Part shown: one piece after another, positions 1 to 10,500 of the stretch
Numbering within the stretch: the stretch's first letter is position 1
How the letters are laid out: every line of letters begins with the position of its first letter
Notes under the pieces: model-generated
Told to the model about the DNA's origin: nothing
Seen by the model: the letters and a program-made list of their open reading frames with translations, nothing else
The model's database searches: none
Assembly (NCBI GenBank): GCA_019459485.1
Contig: JAIBEZ010000021.1
Span: forward strand, 1-46,013
Length of the DNA stretch: 46,013 nt
DNA from: Prolixibacteraceae bacterium
GTDB lineage: Bacteria > Bacteroidota > Bacteroidia > Bacteroidales > Prolixibacteraceae
Direction: 5' to 3'
Program-made: the position numbers and the translations under genes

Positions 1-1
1 T

Positions 2-97
2 TCGTACAAATATTACCTCACTAAAATCGGCAAAGAAACCATCGTTATGGCTCAGAAAATTAAAGAGTTGGTGCTGGTTCCAGCATATTGTTATTGA
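2..97 (+). pseudogene. C-terminal fragment of an unidentified protein, cut by the window edge
   Basis: Frame 2 reads about 31 residues with a YYLTKIGKE...KIKELVLVPA pattern before a TGA stop. This resembles the last helix and strand of winged-helix-like Bacteroidota proteins, but I cannot name the family. Frame 3 is also open, from base 3 to TAA at 243-245 (80 codons), and gives a lysine-rich tail. The gene may therefore be intact in another frame or frameshifted near base 80. It is unrelated in any visible way to the PUL that follows. Confidence 0.25.
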
Positions 98-245
98 ATA
101 TTATGCCAAAAAATACATCAATTTAAAAGATAAGGTACTAATGGTATTAAAAAGAGAACAGGTCATCAATCGAGTCAGAAAATGGAAAGACATTCCCCGA
201 ATCTTCGCGGATAAGAATATATACGTTTATACCGATCAGGACTAA

Positions 246-634
246 ATAGAATACACTGGTCTGGTTTAGCTCCCAGATCCCTCTATGGGTATAACCGATT
301 TAACAACTGTCCCTTAAACCCAAATCATCAAACTAGCGAATGGTAAAAAGATTTAATTCCTATGTTCCAACAAAGTTTACGACTTAAATATTCACTACAA
401 ATCGGCTAAATAAAGAATTTCATAAACTTCGATGAAATATCATATCCTTCAAATGTTGGTATAAAAACAGTTGAGTAAAATATATTGGGAAACAAATGAT
501 TCAAAAAACTGAATTTTTATACAAATTGTTTTAAAACTGAATTTAATACTTAAATTTACGACAGTTCAGTTTTTTAAAATAGGTTAATGATAATTTGCTC
601 TCGGTAATAGATATAAGTTAAAAAATAGTTTATA
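246..634. other. AT-rich intergenic region upstream of the hybrid sensor gene
   Basis: No credible reading frame or RNA gene was seen here. The last 130 bases hold a cluster of short repeats, listed separately, directly in front of the sensor gene. They probably belong to its promoter region. No perfect Bacteroidota -7 box (TAnnTTTG) was found; the nearest is TAATTTG around 591-597. Confidence 0.4.
505..573. promoter_or_regulatory. Repeated AAAACTGAA motif upstream of the hybrid sensor gene
   Basis: AAAACTGAATTT occurs at 505-516 and again, identically, at 533-544. Its 9-base core then appears inverted (TTCAGTTTT) at 565-573. The start codon of the regulator gene is about 60 bases further on. 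Two direct copies and one inverted copy in under 70 bases suggest a binding site, possibly for autoregulation. AT-richness makes chance repeats more likely, so this is inference. Confidence 0.35.
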
Positions 635-3600
635 ATGCGTCTGATTTGCTCTTATATACTCTTAATCTTAACTTTCCATTCATTGGCTCAAGCACAGGAG
701 CGCGTGAAATTTTATCATTATACCACGAAAGATGGATTATCTTCCAATTCAGTACGCTGCCTTTATCAGGACAAAAAGGGATTTATATGGATCGGTACCG
801 ATGACGGCGGTCTAAACCGTTTTGACGGCATCAGTTTCACCAAATTTATCAATCAGGAAGAAAACCCGCAGTCGGTCAGCAATAATCAAATTTTTGCCAT
901 AACCGAAGACCATCAGGGTTTTCTGTGGATTGCCACAGGAGAAGGTTTAAACCGGTTCGATACGAAAACAGCTGTTTTTAAACGGTTTTATCACGACAAT
1001 GAAAATCCAAAAAGTTTGAGCACCAATAAAATTACAGCCTTATTTGTTGATTCGGAAAACACACTTTGGGTTGGAACTTCGATGGGTTTGCACAAATACA
1101 ACCGCGAAAAAGAGGAATTTGTGAACTATTACTCCAAAATGAAGATTCAAAATCAAAGACCCGACAAAGAAATAAGTGCTATTGTTGATGATAATCGGGG
1201 CAATTTATGGCTTGGTACCTGGTGGGGTGGTTTAAAGAAGTTCAATAAAAGAGAAGAAAAATTTGCAGATTTTTATTCTGATCCGTCAGATGTAAACAGC
1301 ATCAGAAATAACAATGTGGCAACTTTATTTCTCGATGATCAAAACATTTTGTGGGTTGGAAATTATCTGGGTGGTATCAGGAAATTTAATATTCAAACAG
1401 AAAAATTTTTACCCCTTGAAGATCGTGAAAAAAATGCCGAAGTTATGGGAATTTGCCGCGATAAAAAAGGGCGGATTTGGTACAGCCGTAAAGGATTGGG
1501 AATATTTTACCCTGATTCTCCGGCATTTCATTTTTTTGATTATGGTAAAAACAATCCGTCGGAAATCAGTTCTGGAAGATGTTTCCCGGTTTTATGCGAT
1601 AATACAGGAATTATTTGGATAGGGTCAGATCAGGGTCTTAGTTTGTATGATGTTAACCGGAACAGATTTTCATCATCATTTCGGGCAAATAATAATGGTC
1701 AATCCAAGATTGAAAAGTTGTACTTTGATACGGGACGCAATATTTTATGGTTGGGGACTTTGGAAAACGGATTGTTCAAATATGACCTCAACACCCAAAA
1801 AGTGAAACACTTTAAAACCGATAAAACACCAAATGACCGGTTCTTCCAGATTCAAACCTTATCTGTTAGCAAAAATGATCAGCTCTGTATTGGTACTACA
1901 AATGGAATTGGAATATTTGATTTGGAAACTGAGAGAATTGTAAAAACTCTCTATAATAATCCTGTAACGCCTACACTTGTTAACCATGTATATGGGAATG
2001 ATGAATTTATGTGGCTTGCCAATGATAATACCGATAATGTCAGGATTTTCGATGTACTTCATGAAAAAGAATACACATTCTCCACGTCTGAACAGGTAAA
2101 ACTCCCAAGCCAGCGAATAATAAAAATAATAAACGATAACGACTCGAATTTTTGGATTGGCACACACCTGGGTTTGGCAAAGTATAATTACATATCAAAC
2201 CAGATAAAAAACTTTTACAACGCCCCGTCAGACTCAACCAGTGTTTCGAATAACTTTATTTTATCGGTTTTTCAGGATAGCGAAAAAAATATTTGGGCCG
2301 GAACACAGAATGGATTGAACTGTTACAATGCCCAAAAAGGTAATTTTGAGCGGTTCAACCGAAATTATTCTTTTGCAAGTCAGTATATTTTAGATATAAA
2401 AGAAGACCAGCAGCATAATTTATGGCTTTTCACCAATAAAGGAATTACTAAATTCAATCCTGAAAGTGGGTTGGTACGCAATTATGATGAAGATGACGGA
2501 CTTTATTTCGGAAAGAATGTAGTTACCGGCAATGATGGCCTTTTTTATTGTACCGGACGAACGGAGGGTTATTATGCTTTTCACCCTGATAGCATCGAAG
2601 ACAATCAGGTTATTCCTCCGGTTTACATAACCAAGTTTCTGCTGTTCAACAAAGAAGTACCTGTTTCCGGCAATGATCTTAAAACTCCATTGGTGGCTGA
2701 TATTTCCGAAACACAGGAAATTACGCTGAAACACAATCAGTCGTACATAGGTTTTGAGTTTGTAACTTTAAACTATACCCATCCTGAAAAAAACCAATTT
2801 GCCTACAGAATGGAAGGATTTGACAAAGACTGGTATTACACGGATGCCGCTCATTTATCGGCCACATATACCAATCTGAACCCGGGCAGTTATGTTTTCA
2901 AAGTTAAAGCCTCAAACAACGATGGGGTGTGGAACGAACAAGGAAGAGAAATAAAGGTTGTCATTCTTCCGCCATTTTGGAAAACCAAGTTAGCCTATTT
3001 AATCTATTACGTTATAATTTTTGGTCTTATTTATATGTTTCGAAACTATATACTCTATAAAAACAACCTGAAAACGAGAATTGAAATTGAACGGATCAAA
3101 GCTGAAAAGTTGCATGAAATTGATCAGATGAAACTGGATTTTTTTGGGAATATATCCCATGAATTTCGAACACCATTAACCTTGATATCAGGACCATTAG
3201 ATTATTTATTGGAACTTCGTTCAGAACTGGATTGGAATCGGGGTCATAAATATTTGAATCTGATGAAGAAAAATGTTGATCGGTTGCTTCTCTTAATAAG
3301 CAAAGTATTGGATATACGAAAACTAGACTCCGGATTTTTGAATATTTATTTAAAAAATGATGACATTATTCAGTTTATTGAGTCGTTGACTGATTCGTTT
3401 AAGTTTAAGGCTGAACAGAAAAACATTCATTTTTATACGATATTTCATCAGTCTAGCTGCGATACTTGGTTCGATCCTGATGTAATTGATAAAATAGTGT
3501 CCAATTTGCTTTCGAATGCTTTTAAGTTTACCCCTGATAACGGCGAGATATCAATTGAGATCGACATTTTAATTAAGGATTCAGAAAAATGGCAAAATGA

Positions 3601-4756
3601 AAAAAAAATCCATAATATAAGACCATCTTCACATCTTGTTAAAATTACTGTAAAAGATAACGGAATTGGTATCCCATCAGAACAAAGAGCAAGGATCTTT
3701 GACCGATTTTATCAGGCTGACAATCAGGCAGGTCGTTCTGATGGGTCGGGTATAGGTTTGGCGTTGGTAAAGGAATTGATAGGCTTGGTTGATGGTAAAA
3801 TAGAGCTGGAGAGTGAAGTGAACTCAGGAAGCTGTTTTACAATCTGGATCCCTATCGGAAAAGATGTGGAAGAATCGCAGATGAGTGCTTTTATTCCGCA
3901 GTCTGAGATACTATCTGTCGCTGGAGAAGAGCTTTCTCTACTTAATCTTAACCATTCGAAAATGGCTTTTTCTAAGTTGGATCGATCTTCGGAAAAACCA
4001 TTGATTCTGATTGTTGAAGATAATCGGGATATGAGACTTTTTGTTGAAGATATTTTGCAGGATAATTATGAAATGTTGTCGGCAAGCAATGGGAAAATCG
4101 GATTTGAACTTGCCATGGAATATATTCCGGATTTAATAATCAGTGATATCATGATGCCGGATATGGATGGTCTGGAAATGTGTCAGTTGATTCGAAATAA
4201 TGAACGTACGAATCATATTCCAGTAATTCTGCTTACCGCTCGTTCGACCGAAGAATATCAAGTTGAAGGATTATTTGCAGGAGCTGATGATTATATCATG
4301 AAGCCTTTTAATGCTAGAAACCTGCAATTAAGGGTTAACAACATGATTAAATCGCGCCAGTTGCTGCGCGAAAAATTTTCACTGATGGATTTTGAACCTA
4401 ATTCTGATCATGCCAATTCGCTCGATGATGCGTTCATTAATAAAATTCGAGGTATCGTTGAAAGACACCTGGATAATCCGGATTTCGATCCACAGAAATT
4501 TGCAGAGGAAGTAGGTATGAGTCGTACCCAGTTTTACCGAAAAATTAAAGCAATTACAAACCAAACAGTTAACGATTTCATTTTTTCTATACGGATAAAT
4601 ATGGCAACAAGGTTATTAATTACCGAAGATTTGAATATTTCGGAGACTGCGTATGCTGTTGGTTTTAAAACTCCTGACCATTTTTCAAAAGTCTTTCGCA
4701 ACCATATTGGTATGTCTCCTTCAAAGTATATTGAGAAGAATAGAAAGTTAGTTTGA
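635..4756 (+). CDS. Hybrid two-component system sensor/AraC-type regulator (HTCS)
   Basis: This is a one-protein signalling chain of the kind that senses oligosaccharides in the periplasm and activates a neighbouring PUL. In order it has: a signal peptide (about 1-20); a long periplasmic sensor of Reg_prop beta-propeller repeats (about 22-650, recurrent WIGT/LWVGT and GLNRF motifs); a Y_Y_Y domain (about 700-775); one membrane helix (about 785-803); a histidine kinase core with phospho-acceptor His842 in GNISHEFRTP; an HATPase with N box (about 952) and G boxes (about 1006 and 1038); a receiver domain with phospho-acceptor Asp1171 in ISDIMMPDMDG; and a C-terminal AraC helix-turn-helix (about 1265-1365). 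The length of 1373 residues is normal for the family, and all catalytic residues are present. It lies just upstream of the FAS1-SusC-SusD operon on the same strand and is its likely activator. Confidence 0.95.
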   Translation: MRLICSYILLILTFHSLAQAQERVKFYHYTTKDGLSSNSVRCLYQDKKGFIWIGTDDGGLNRFDGISFTKFINQEENPQSVSNNQIFAITEDHQGFLWIATGEGLNRFDTKTAVFKRFYHDNENPKSLSTNKITALFVDSENTLWVGTSMGLHKYNREKEEFVNYYSKMKIQNQRPDKEISAIVDDNRGNLWLGTWWGGLKKFNKREEKFADFYSDPSDVNSIRNNNVATLFLDDQNILWVGNYLGGIRKFNIQTEKFLPLEDREKNAEVMGICRDKKGRIWYSRKGLGIFYPDSPAFHFFDYGKNNPSEISSGRCFPVLCDNTGIIWIGSDQGLSLYDVNRNRFSSSFRANNNGQSKIEKLYFDTGRNILWLGTLENGLFKYDLNTQKVKHFKTDKTPNDRFFQIQTLSVSKNDQLCIGTTNGIGIFDLETERIVKTLYNNPVTPTLVNHVYGNDEFMWLANDNTDNVRIFDVLHEKEYTFSTSEQVKLPSQRIIKIINDNDSNFWIGTHLGLAKYNYISNQIKNFYNAPSDSTSVSNNFILSVFQDSEKNIWAGTQNGLNCYNAQKGNFERFNRNYSFASQYILDIKEDQQHNLWLFTNKGITKFNPESGLVRNYDEDDGLYFGKNVVTGNDGLFYCTGRTEGYYAFHPDSIEDNQVIPPVYITKFLLFNKEVPVSGNDLKTPLVADISETQEITLKHNQSYIGFEFVTLNYTHPEKNQFAYRMEGFDKDWYYTDAAHLSATYTNLNPGSYVFKVKASNNDGVWNEQGREIKVVILPPFWKTKLAYLIYYVIIFGLIYMFRNYILYKNNLKTRIEIERIKAEKLHEIDQMKLDFFGNISHEFRTPLTLISGPLDYLLELRSELDWNRGHKYLNLMKKNVDRLLLLISKVLDIRKLDSGFLNIYLKNDDIIQFIESLTDSFKFKAEQKNIHFYTIFHQSSCDTWFDPDVIDKIVSNLLSNAFKFTPDNGEISIEIDILIKDSEKWQNEKKIHNIRPSSHLVKITVKDNGIGIPSEQRARIFDRFYQADNQAGRSDGSGIGLALVKELIGLVDGKIELESEVNSGSCFTIWIPIGKDVEESQMSAFIPQSEILSVAGEELSLLNLNHSKMAFSKLDRSSEKPLILIVEDNRDMRLFVEDILQDNYEMLSASNGKIGFELAMEYIPDLIISDIMMPDMDGLEMCQLIRNNERTNHIPVILLTARSTEEYQVEGLFAGADDYIMKPFNARNLQLRVNNMIKSRQLLREKFSLMDFEPNSDHANSLDDAFINKIRGIVERHLDNPDFDPQKFAEEVGMSRTQFYRKIKAITNQTVNDFIFSIRINMATRLLITEDLNISETAYAVGFKTPDHFSKVFRNHIGMSPSKYIEKNRKLV

Positions 4757-5248
4757 AGGTTTTACGTTCTCCACTTTTAGGATAGGCATATTCCTTACAA
4801 CTTATGCCCATGGCCATTTGTGGAAATATGAATCGTAAATAGATTTATTGTTTGTCCGTTTGCATACCTATTTGGCATTTTGCGTCAGTCATTTGTTGCC
4901 ATTTGTTGTCATTTCCCGGCAACTTAATAATAATTGAATGACTTTTATGACATTGGGTAACATTGCGGACATTCATATAGATTTATATTGAAATCATTGC
5001 TTCCTGAGAGTCATCCTTGAATTTCAATCTTAATAATTTTATACATTTTAGTAGAAGTCATCCGATTATATTATTAAATGTCTGTATTTCATATGGTTAA
5101 TGCTAATTGTTCGAAGCTTGTAATCTACACTTTATTTAAAAATGGGACGTACAAACATGTGTTTGGGATTTATATACGAGTGCTTTGTTCTGACTCAACC
5201 TAATTTTACCAAATCATATTCAAATAAAGATGTTGAAACAAATAGTTT
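4757..5248. other. Long upstream region of the FAS1-SusC-SusD operon
   Basis: No gene of ordinary size is present. The segment contains the phased decamer repeats at 4890-4974 and a 6-bp inverted repeat, GTTGCC at about 4894-4899 with GGCAAC at 4917-4922. Otherwise it is AT-rich. The distance to the first operon gene (663 bases from the sensor stop) is large for this region and leaves room for an activator site and a long leader. Confidence 0.4.
4890..4974 (+). promoter_or_regulatory. Phased 10-bp direct repeats, candidate HTCS operator
   Basis: Three abutting decamers start with CATTT at 4890, 4900 and 4910; the first two differ at only one base. A second cluster, ACATT at 4950, 4960 and 4969, follows with 10- and 9-bp spacing. 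The spacing equals one helical turn, as expected for sites contacted by AraC-type activators. It lies between the regulator gene and its likely target operon. Direct-repeat operators are known for HTCS proteins; assignment here is inference. Confidence 0.4.
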
Positions 5249-5344
5249 ATGAAAATTAAAAGAAAACAAGTCGATTTTAAAGATATTCTATTAATCTTAA
5301 TCATTTCATTATTGATACTTCTGATGTTGTTAATATATATCTAG
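5249..5344 (+). CDS. Candidate 31-residue single-span membrane microprotein
   Basis: An ATG at 5249 opens a 31-codon frame ending in TAG. The first 12 residues are basic and polar (starting MKIKRKQVDFKD). The rest is an almost unbroken Leu/Ile stretch long enough to cross a membrane, ending in IYI. No strong ribosome-binding site is visible, which is normal in Bacteroidota. It lies 75 bases before the first FAS1 lipoprotein gene and would be in the operon leader if transcription starts near the repeats at 4890-4974. A chance AT-rich frame is a real alternative. Confidence 0.35.
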   Translation: MKIKRKQVDFKDILLILIISLLILLMLLIYI

Positions 5345-5419
5345 TCATATTAAATAAGTGAAGTAAAGTCTATAAGAACAATATAAAGGGATACCTTATA
5401 TCATTTAAAATAACCTAAC

Positions 5420-7567
5420 ATGACAAAAAGAAAACAGCTTCTCCAAATGTCAACACTTGCTATGGTATTGTTGCTAGGAGTATTCGGTTGTTCGAAGCAA
5501 CAGGACAGATTCGATGCTCCTCCATGGCTTGGAGGATCAAATATTGAAACTTTACAAAAAAGAGGTAACTATACCATTTTCCTCAAATTAATGGACAAAG
5601 CGGCATATACCATTCCTATTACAAAGCAACTCTTCACTTTATTCGTTCCAGATGACGAAGCTTTTAAGGCATATTTTAAATCAAATGGAATCTCCTCCGT
5701 TGAAGATTTATCTTCAGATCAAGCGATGCAACTATTTACACTGCATGTACTTCCTAATCCAAGATCCAGATTTCAACTAATTTATGAATATTTATTCTCT
5801 GAGTTGCAGGGGCCGGACGGAGAATATGCTTCGTTGTTTTTCAGAAAACCAACAAATAGTACAACTATACCTTACAAAGAGACTGTGAAGTATTATCCGG
5901 CAATGAAAGGTCAGGAGTTATTAATGTCTACAGGCATAAAGCTGATGCCACTTTTTAGTAAAGACTATTTTGAAGATTTCTTTGGTGCGACAGATGGTTC
6001 TGATTATTTGTTTATGTATCCTGGAAGTAAGTGGGAAACAGGTCATGGAGATATGAACTGGGGAAATGCGATGGTTACCGAATCAGAAGTTCGAACATCG
6101 AATGGTTTTATTTATTTTATTGATCAGGTTGTATCGCCATTACAAAACATTGATGAATATTTGCTGAATAATCAGGATAAATACGGCCTGTATTATGATA
6201 TTTTACAACGATTTGCGACTTATTTTCCTGGGGGTATTGATAAGAATAAGAATCAGTTGTATATAAAAGGGTATAACCTGGTTTCCAATTTAGCTGAAGA
6301 ACAGGGAGCCTTCGTCGGAGACGCGGAACGCATGAAAGATATGTTCACCTTGTTCTTACCATCAAATCAAGTCCTTCAAGATTATTTGAACAAGACCGTA
6401 TTAAAAACTTATTCTTCATTGGACGAAGTTCCAATGATAACATTATATTACATACTTCAGACACAGATTGGAGAATCACTTGGATTAATTTCGAAAATTT
6501 CAAATAGTTACTTCGACGCATTTGGTTCAGAGACAGTTATAAACAAGAGCGATATCAGATCTGCACGTATGTGCAGTAATGGAGTAGTTTATGAAATGGA
6601 TAAAATACTTGAGCCTAATGTTTTCACCTGTGTCCCTGGCACTCTGTTTTTCGAAGCAAACTATTCTACTTTTCTCTATGCATTAAAACAATCAGGTTTA
6701 TTAAACAGACTCTCAAACCCAAATTTTAATGTTACCCTTTTTGCTCCGACTAACGCCCAGTTGGAAGCCATTGGTATAAGGTATGAACCTATTTCATCTA
6801 CCATACAATACAAAGGTAAAGACACCAAATGGAACGCAATGAAGGATGTTGATTTGAATATGTTTGTTCAGGATCACATTTATAATGGGATATTATCAGA
6901 TCTTAATGAGGATCAATATGTGAAAATGAGTTCAGGCAATTTTATACATATTGCGAATGGCTGGATCCAATCAGCAGAAAATCAGCGTCTAAGAGAGAAA
7001 ATCGTCATTGATAATATTGTTACTAACGATAGAAATGGTATTTTAAATAAAATCAACATTCCAATAAAGTCCAATTATGTAATGGGAAAATATCTGGTTT
7101 ATGATAAAAATGTTTCAAAATTTAAAGATTTACTGGTACGTACTAGAATGCTTGATCCGAGGAATATAGATCAAATAACCAGAGATACTATTCCGAGACT
7201 AAGATTCCTTGAAGAAGCAGATTCTTGGACAGGGTTGATTCCATCCAATGAGGCGATGGACAAAGCTGAGTCTGAGGGTTTAATTCCAACGAATAATGAT
7301 TCATTAAAAAGCTGGCTTCAATATCACTTCATTCGAAAAAATGTAATTTTTGACAATGGTAAAGCTTCTGGTGAATTTCCTTCCCAACGAGTTGACCTTG
7401 TTACTACTAACGGAACACAATACTCAACTCTTAAAATCAGAAATGTAGTGAATAATCTCTCAGTTGAAGACCATTCAGGGCAGATTGTAAGCATCGATCA
7501 TTCTCAAGCCAATATATTGGTCAGGGAAGGTGTCGTTCACAAAATAAACTCTGTTTTAAAATATTAG
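5420..7567 (+). CDS. Fasciclin (FAS1) repeat surface lipoprotein
   Basis: This 715-residue lipoprotein has a signal peptide with a lipobox ending at Cys24 (GVFGC). At least three, probably four, FAS1 modules follow, at about 40-245, 250-415, 420-555 and 555-715. Each has the family pattern: an F-T-L-F-x-P-(S/T/D)-(N/D) segment (FTLFVPDDEAF, FTLFLPSNQVL, VTLFAPTNAQL) and a closing NG-(V/F)-(I/V)-Y-x-(I/M)-D segment before the next module. FAS1 domains mediate adhesion or ligand binding. In this operon, directly before susC, the protein may help capture substrate at the cell surface. That role is inferred from position. The gap to the downstream susC is 27 bases, so co-transcription is likely. 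Confidence 0.85.
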   Translation: MTKRKQLLQMSTLAMVLLLGVFGCSKQQDRFDAPPWLGGSNIETLQKRGNYTIFLKLMDKAAYTIPITKQLFTLFVPDDEAFKAYFKSNGISSVEDLSSDQAMQLFTLHVLPNPRSRFQLIYEYLFSELQGPDGEYASLFFRKPTNSTTIPYKETVKYYPAMKGQELLMSTGIKLMPLFSKDYFEDFFGATDGSDYLFMYPGSKWETGHGDMNWGNAMVTESEVRTSNGFIYFIDQVVSPLQNIDEYLLNNQDKYGLYYDILQRFATYFPGGIDKNKNQLYIKGYNLVSNLAEEQGAFVGDAERMKDMFTLFLPSNQVLQDYLNKTVLKTYSSLDEVPMITLYYILQTQIGESLGLISKISNSYFDAFGSETVINKSDIRSARMCSNGVVYEMDKILEPNVFTCVPGTLFFEANYSTFLYALKQSGLLNRLSNPNFNVTLFAPTNAQLEAIGIRYEPISSTIQYKGKDTKWNAMKDVDLNMFVQDHIYNGILSDLNEDQYVKMSSGNFIHIANGWIQSAENQRLREKIVIDNIVTNDRNGILNKINIPIKSNYVMGKYLVYDKNVSKFKDLLVRTRMLDPRNIDQITRDTIPRLRFLEEADSWTGLIPSNEAMDKAESEGLIPTNNDSLKSWLQYHFIRKNVIFDNGKASGEFPSQRVDLVTTNGTQYSTLKIRNVVNNLSVEDHSGQIVSIDHSQANILVREGVVHKINSVLKY

Positions 7568-7594
7568 TAATTTAAAAATCTAACCAGATTAAAA

Positions 7595-10500
7595 ATGAAA
7601 AAAATAATTCAATTTTCAGGATTACTAATAATTATACTACAATTAGGATTCTGTAATTTGTACGCACAAAAACCAGCCATTGTTAAGGGACATATAACCG
7701 ATGCAACTACCAATGAATCACTTCCGTCTGTAAATGTGGTCGAAATTGATAAAAGCGGAAGGTTCGTCTCAGGTACTATCACCGACATAAATGGAAATTT
7801 TGTTTTCAAGGTAAGCAATGATAAGAATCCGATCCAAGCTTCATTTATTGGGTACAAAAAGCAAAGTCTTTCTATAAATGGCAACCTTCAGCTAAATATT
7901 CAGCTCGAAACTGAAGACCAATCCCTTGGTGAAGTTAAAGTTTCAGCTTCAAAAATCAGTAACGATGGTTTTACTGAGGTACGCGATCGTGCCACTTCTG
8001 TAGCCAGAATCGACTTGAAGGATATGACATCACTGATGTCAACCTCGGTTGAAGATTTGCTTCAAGGGCGAATGGGCAATGTGGATATTTCATCCGTTTC
8101 GGGTGATCCGGGTGCAGGATTAAATATTAGAATCCGAGGTACTGCCTCGCTAAATGCGCGTAATAATCCGTTGATCGTTATTAATGGTATTCCTTATGAT
8201 GCCCAGATTGATGAAAATTTTGATTTTGGTAGTGCTGATGTAGAAAAGTTTGGTAATCTAATTGATGTTTCTCCTGAAGATATCGAAACAATTGAAGTCC
8301 TAAAGGATGCTGCTTCTACTGCTGCCTGGGGTTCGAGGGCTTCAAACGGAGTGCTGATGATCAAAACAAAGCGTGGTATCAAATCAAAACCTATTTTTGA
8401 ATATACTTATAAGACAACAATTGCCAAAGAACCGGATCCGATTCCAATGCTTGATGGTGCGGGTTATGCACAGTTGATTACCGAAGAATACTATAATTGG
8501 AACCGTAACGAATTTTCAACAACAGATGAATTCAAACAGATCGCCTTTGATCCAACTTGGAGCCTATATAATAATTATTCGCAGAACACCAATTGGATTA
8601 AAGAAATTACCCGGATTGCCCATACACAACAACACGATTTTTCTGTTCGTGGAGGTGGTGAGAAATCAAGATACAACATGTCGGTCGGATTTTTTGATGA
8701 AACAGGAACAACTATTAATAATGGATTAAAGAAATTGAATCTTCGAAGTTCATTAGATTACGATCTTTCTTCAAAGCTTCAGTTTAAGACAGATATCATG
8801 TTTACCCGGTATGATCAATATAATACATACGATGTTGAAGAGTTTGACAATAACAGGTTGTTACGTTCGGTAGCATATAAGAGAATGCCGAATTTGTCGG
8901 TAATGGATCGTGATACCAGTAATGTTTCGTATGGCTCATATTTTACCCCATTATCTACACTTCAAGGTACTGCGAACGATGTATATAATCCAGTCGCTTT
9001 GGCTAACCTTGGTTTAAATAAACAAATAAAGGACAATGCCCGTGCCTTATTTTCTATCAAGTACTATATTCTTCCAAATGTAATTTTCAATTCAACCGTG
9101 ACGTTGGATATTTTTGACAACAAAAGATCAAAATTTTTACCTTATAAAGCAATTGGGTACAACTATAACAGCGATATTACCAATCGAGCTTCTGATGAAT
9201 TCACAAAGAAAAGTTCTATCTACACCATTAATCAGATCATTTATAATCCGAAATTTGGAAAAGATCATGATCTGGCACTGATGGGACAGGTTGATACTGA
9301 AGAAACTCTTCAGAGAGCCCTTAAGGTCTCAACGAGTAACTCTGCATCTCCCGATTTTCAGCTTCCAATCGATGACAATAATATTGTTGGCCTATATTCC
9401 TTGTTTAGTAAATATCGTTCTTTGGGGTTTTACCTGAATTCGACTTATAAATACAGAGATAAATATATTTTTTCCATCGGTGCAAAATATGAAGGTAACT
9501 CGAAATTCAGTGCAGCAAGCCGATGGGGTTTATTTCCAACCATCTCTGCGGCATGGCGAATCAATAAGGAGCACTTCATGCAAAATCTGATGTGGATTGA
9601 CGATCTTAAATTGAGGTGTAGTTGGGGACAAAGTGGTAACTCTCCAGGCAGCAATTACTTGTATTATAACACTTATTCAGCAGGATCAGGTTTGTCCTAC
9701 CTTAATAGGCAGGGAGTTAAGCCAGATGGACTTGAATTAACCAGTCTGCAGTGGGAAACCATCGATCAGATTAATCCTGGAATTTCCTTCTTTGGTTTGG
9801 ATAATAGGATAAACATAGAAATTGATTATTATCGTAAAAAAACCTTGAATTTATACCTTGAAAACTCTGGAATTCCTGATCAAACTGGGTTTAAGTCATT
9901 GAATCAGAACAATGGAGAAATGGAAAATCTGGGAATAGAATTTATGATGGATTACACTGTGGTAAAGAAAACAGATTTTCAGCTAAACATTAACTTCAAC
10001 TTTTCGAATAATAAAAACGTGGTGATAAGACTGCCAGAAAACTATAATCTTCAGATTGGTGATATGCTAACTAATGGAAATTATAAAATCAGCATTAGTC
10101 CTGGTGAAGCAATGGGAGGATTCTTTGGCTATCGTTATTTAGGTGTTTACTCTAGTGACGCTGATGCTATTGTACGTAATAAAATCGGCAACCCAGTTTA
10201 TGGCAGTAATAAAGATGTACCTCTTAAAATGATTATGGGTAATTCCAGCGGTTATGTATTCCAGGGGGGCGACGCGAAGTATGATGACATCAACCATGAT
10301 GGTAAAATCGACGAACTGGATTTGGTTTACTTAGGCGATTTAAACCCGAAATTTATGGGTGGCTTTGGAAGCAGAATCCAGTACAAGGGGTACATTCTGA
10401 ATACGTTCTTCTACTTTAAGCTCGGACAGAAGATTATCAACCAGACTCGCATGGAAACTGAGAATATGTATGGCTACGACAATCAAAGTACAGCTACTGA

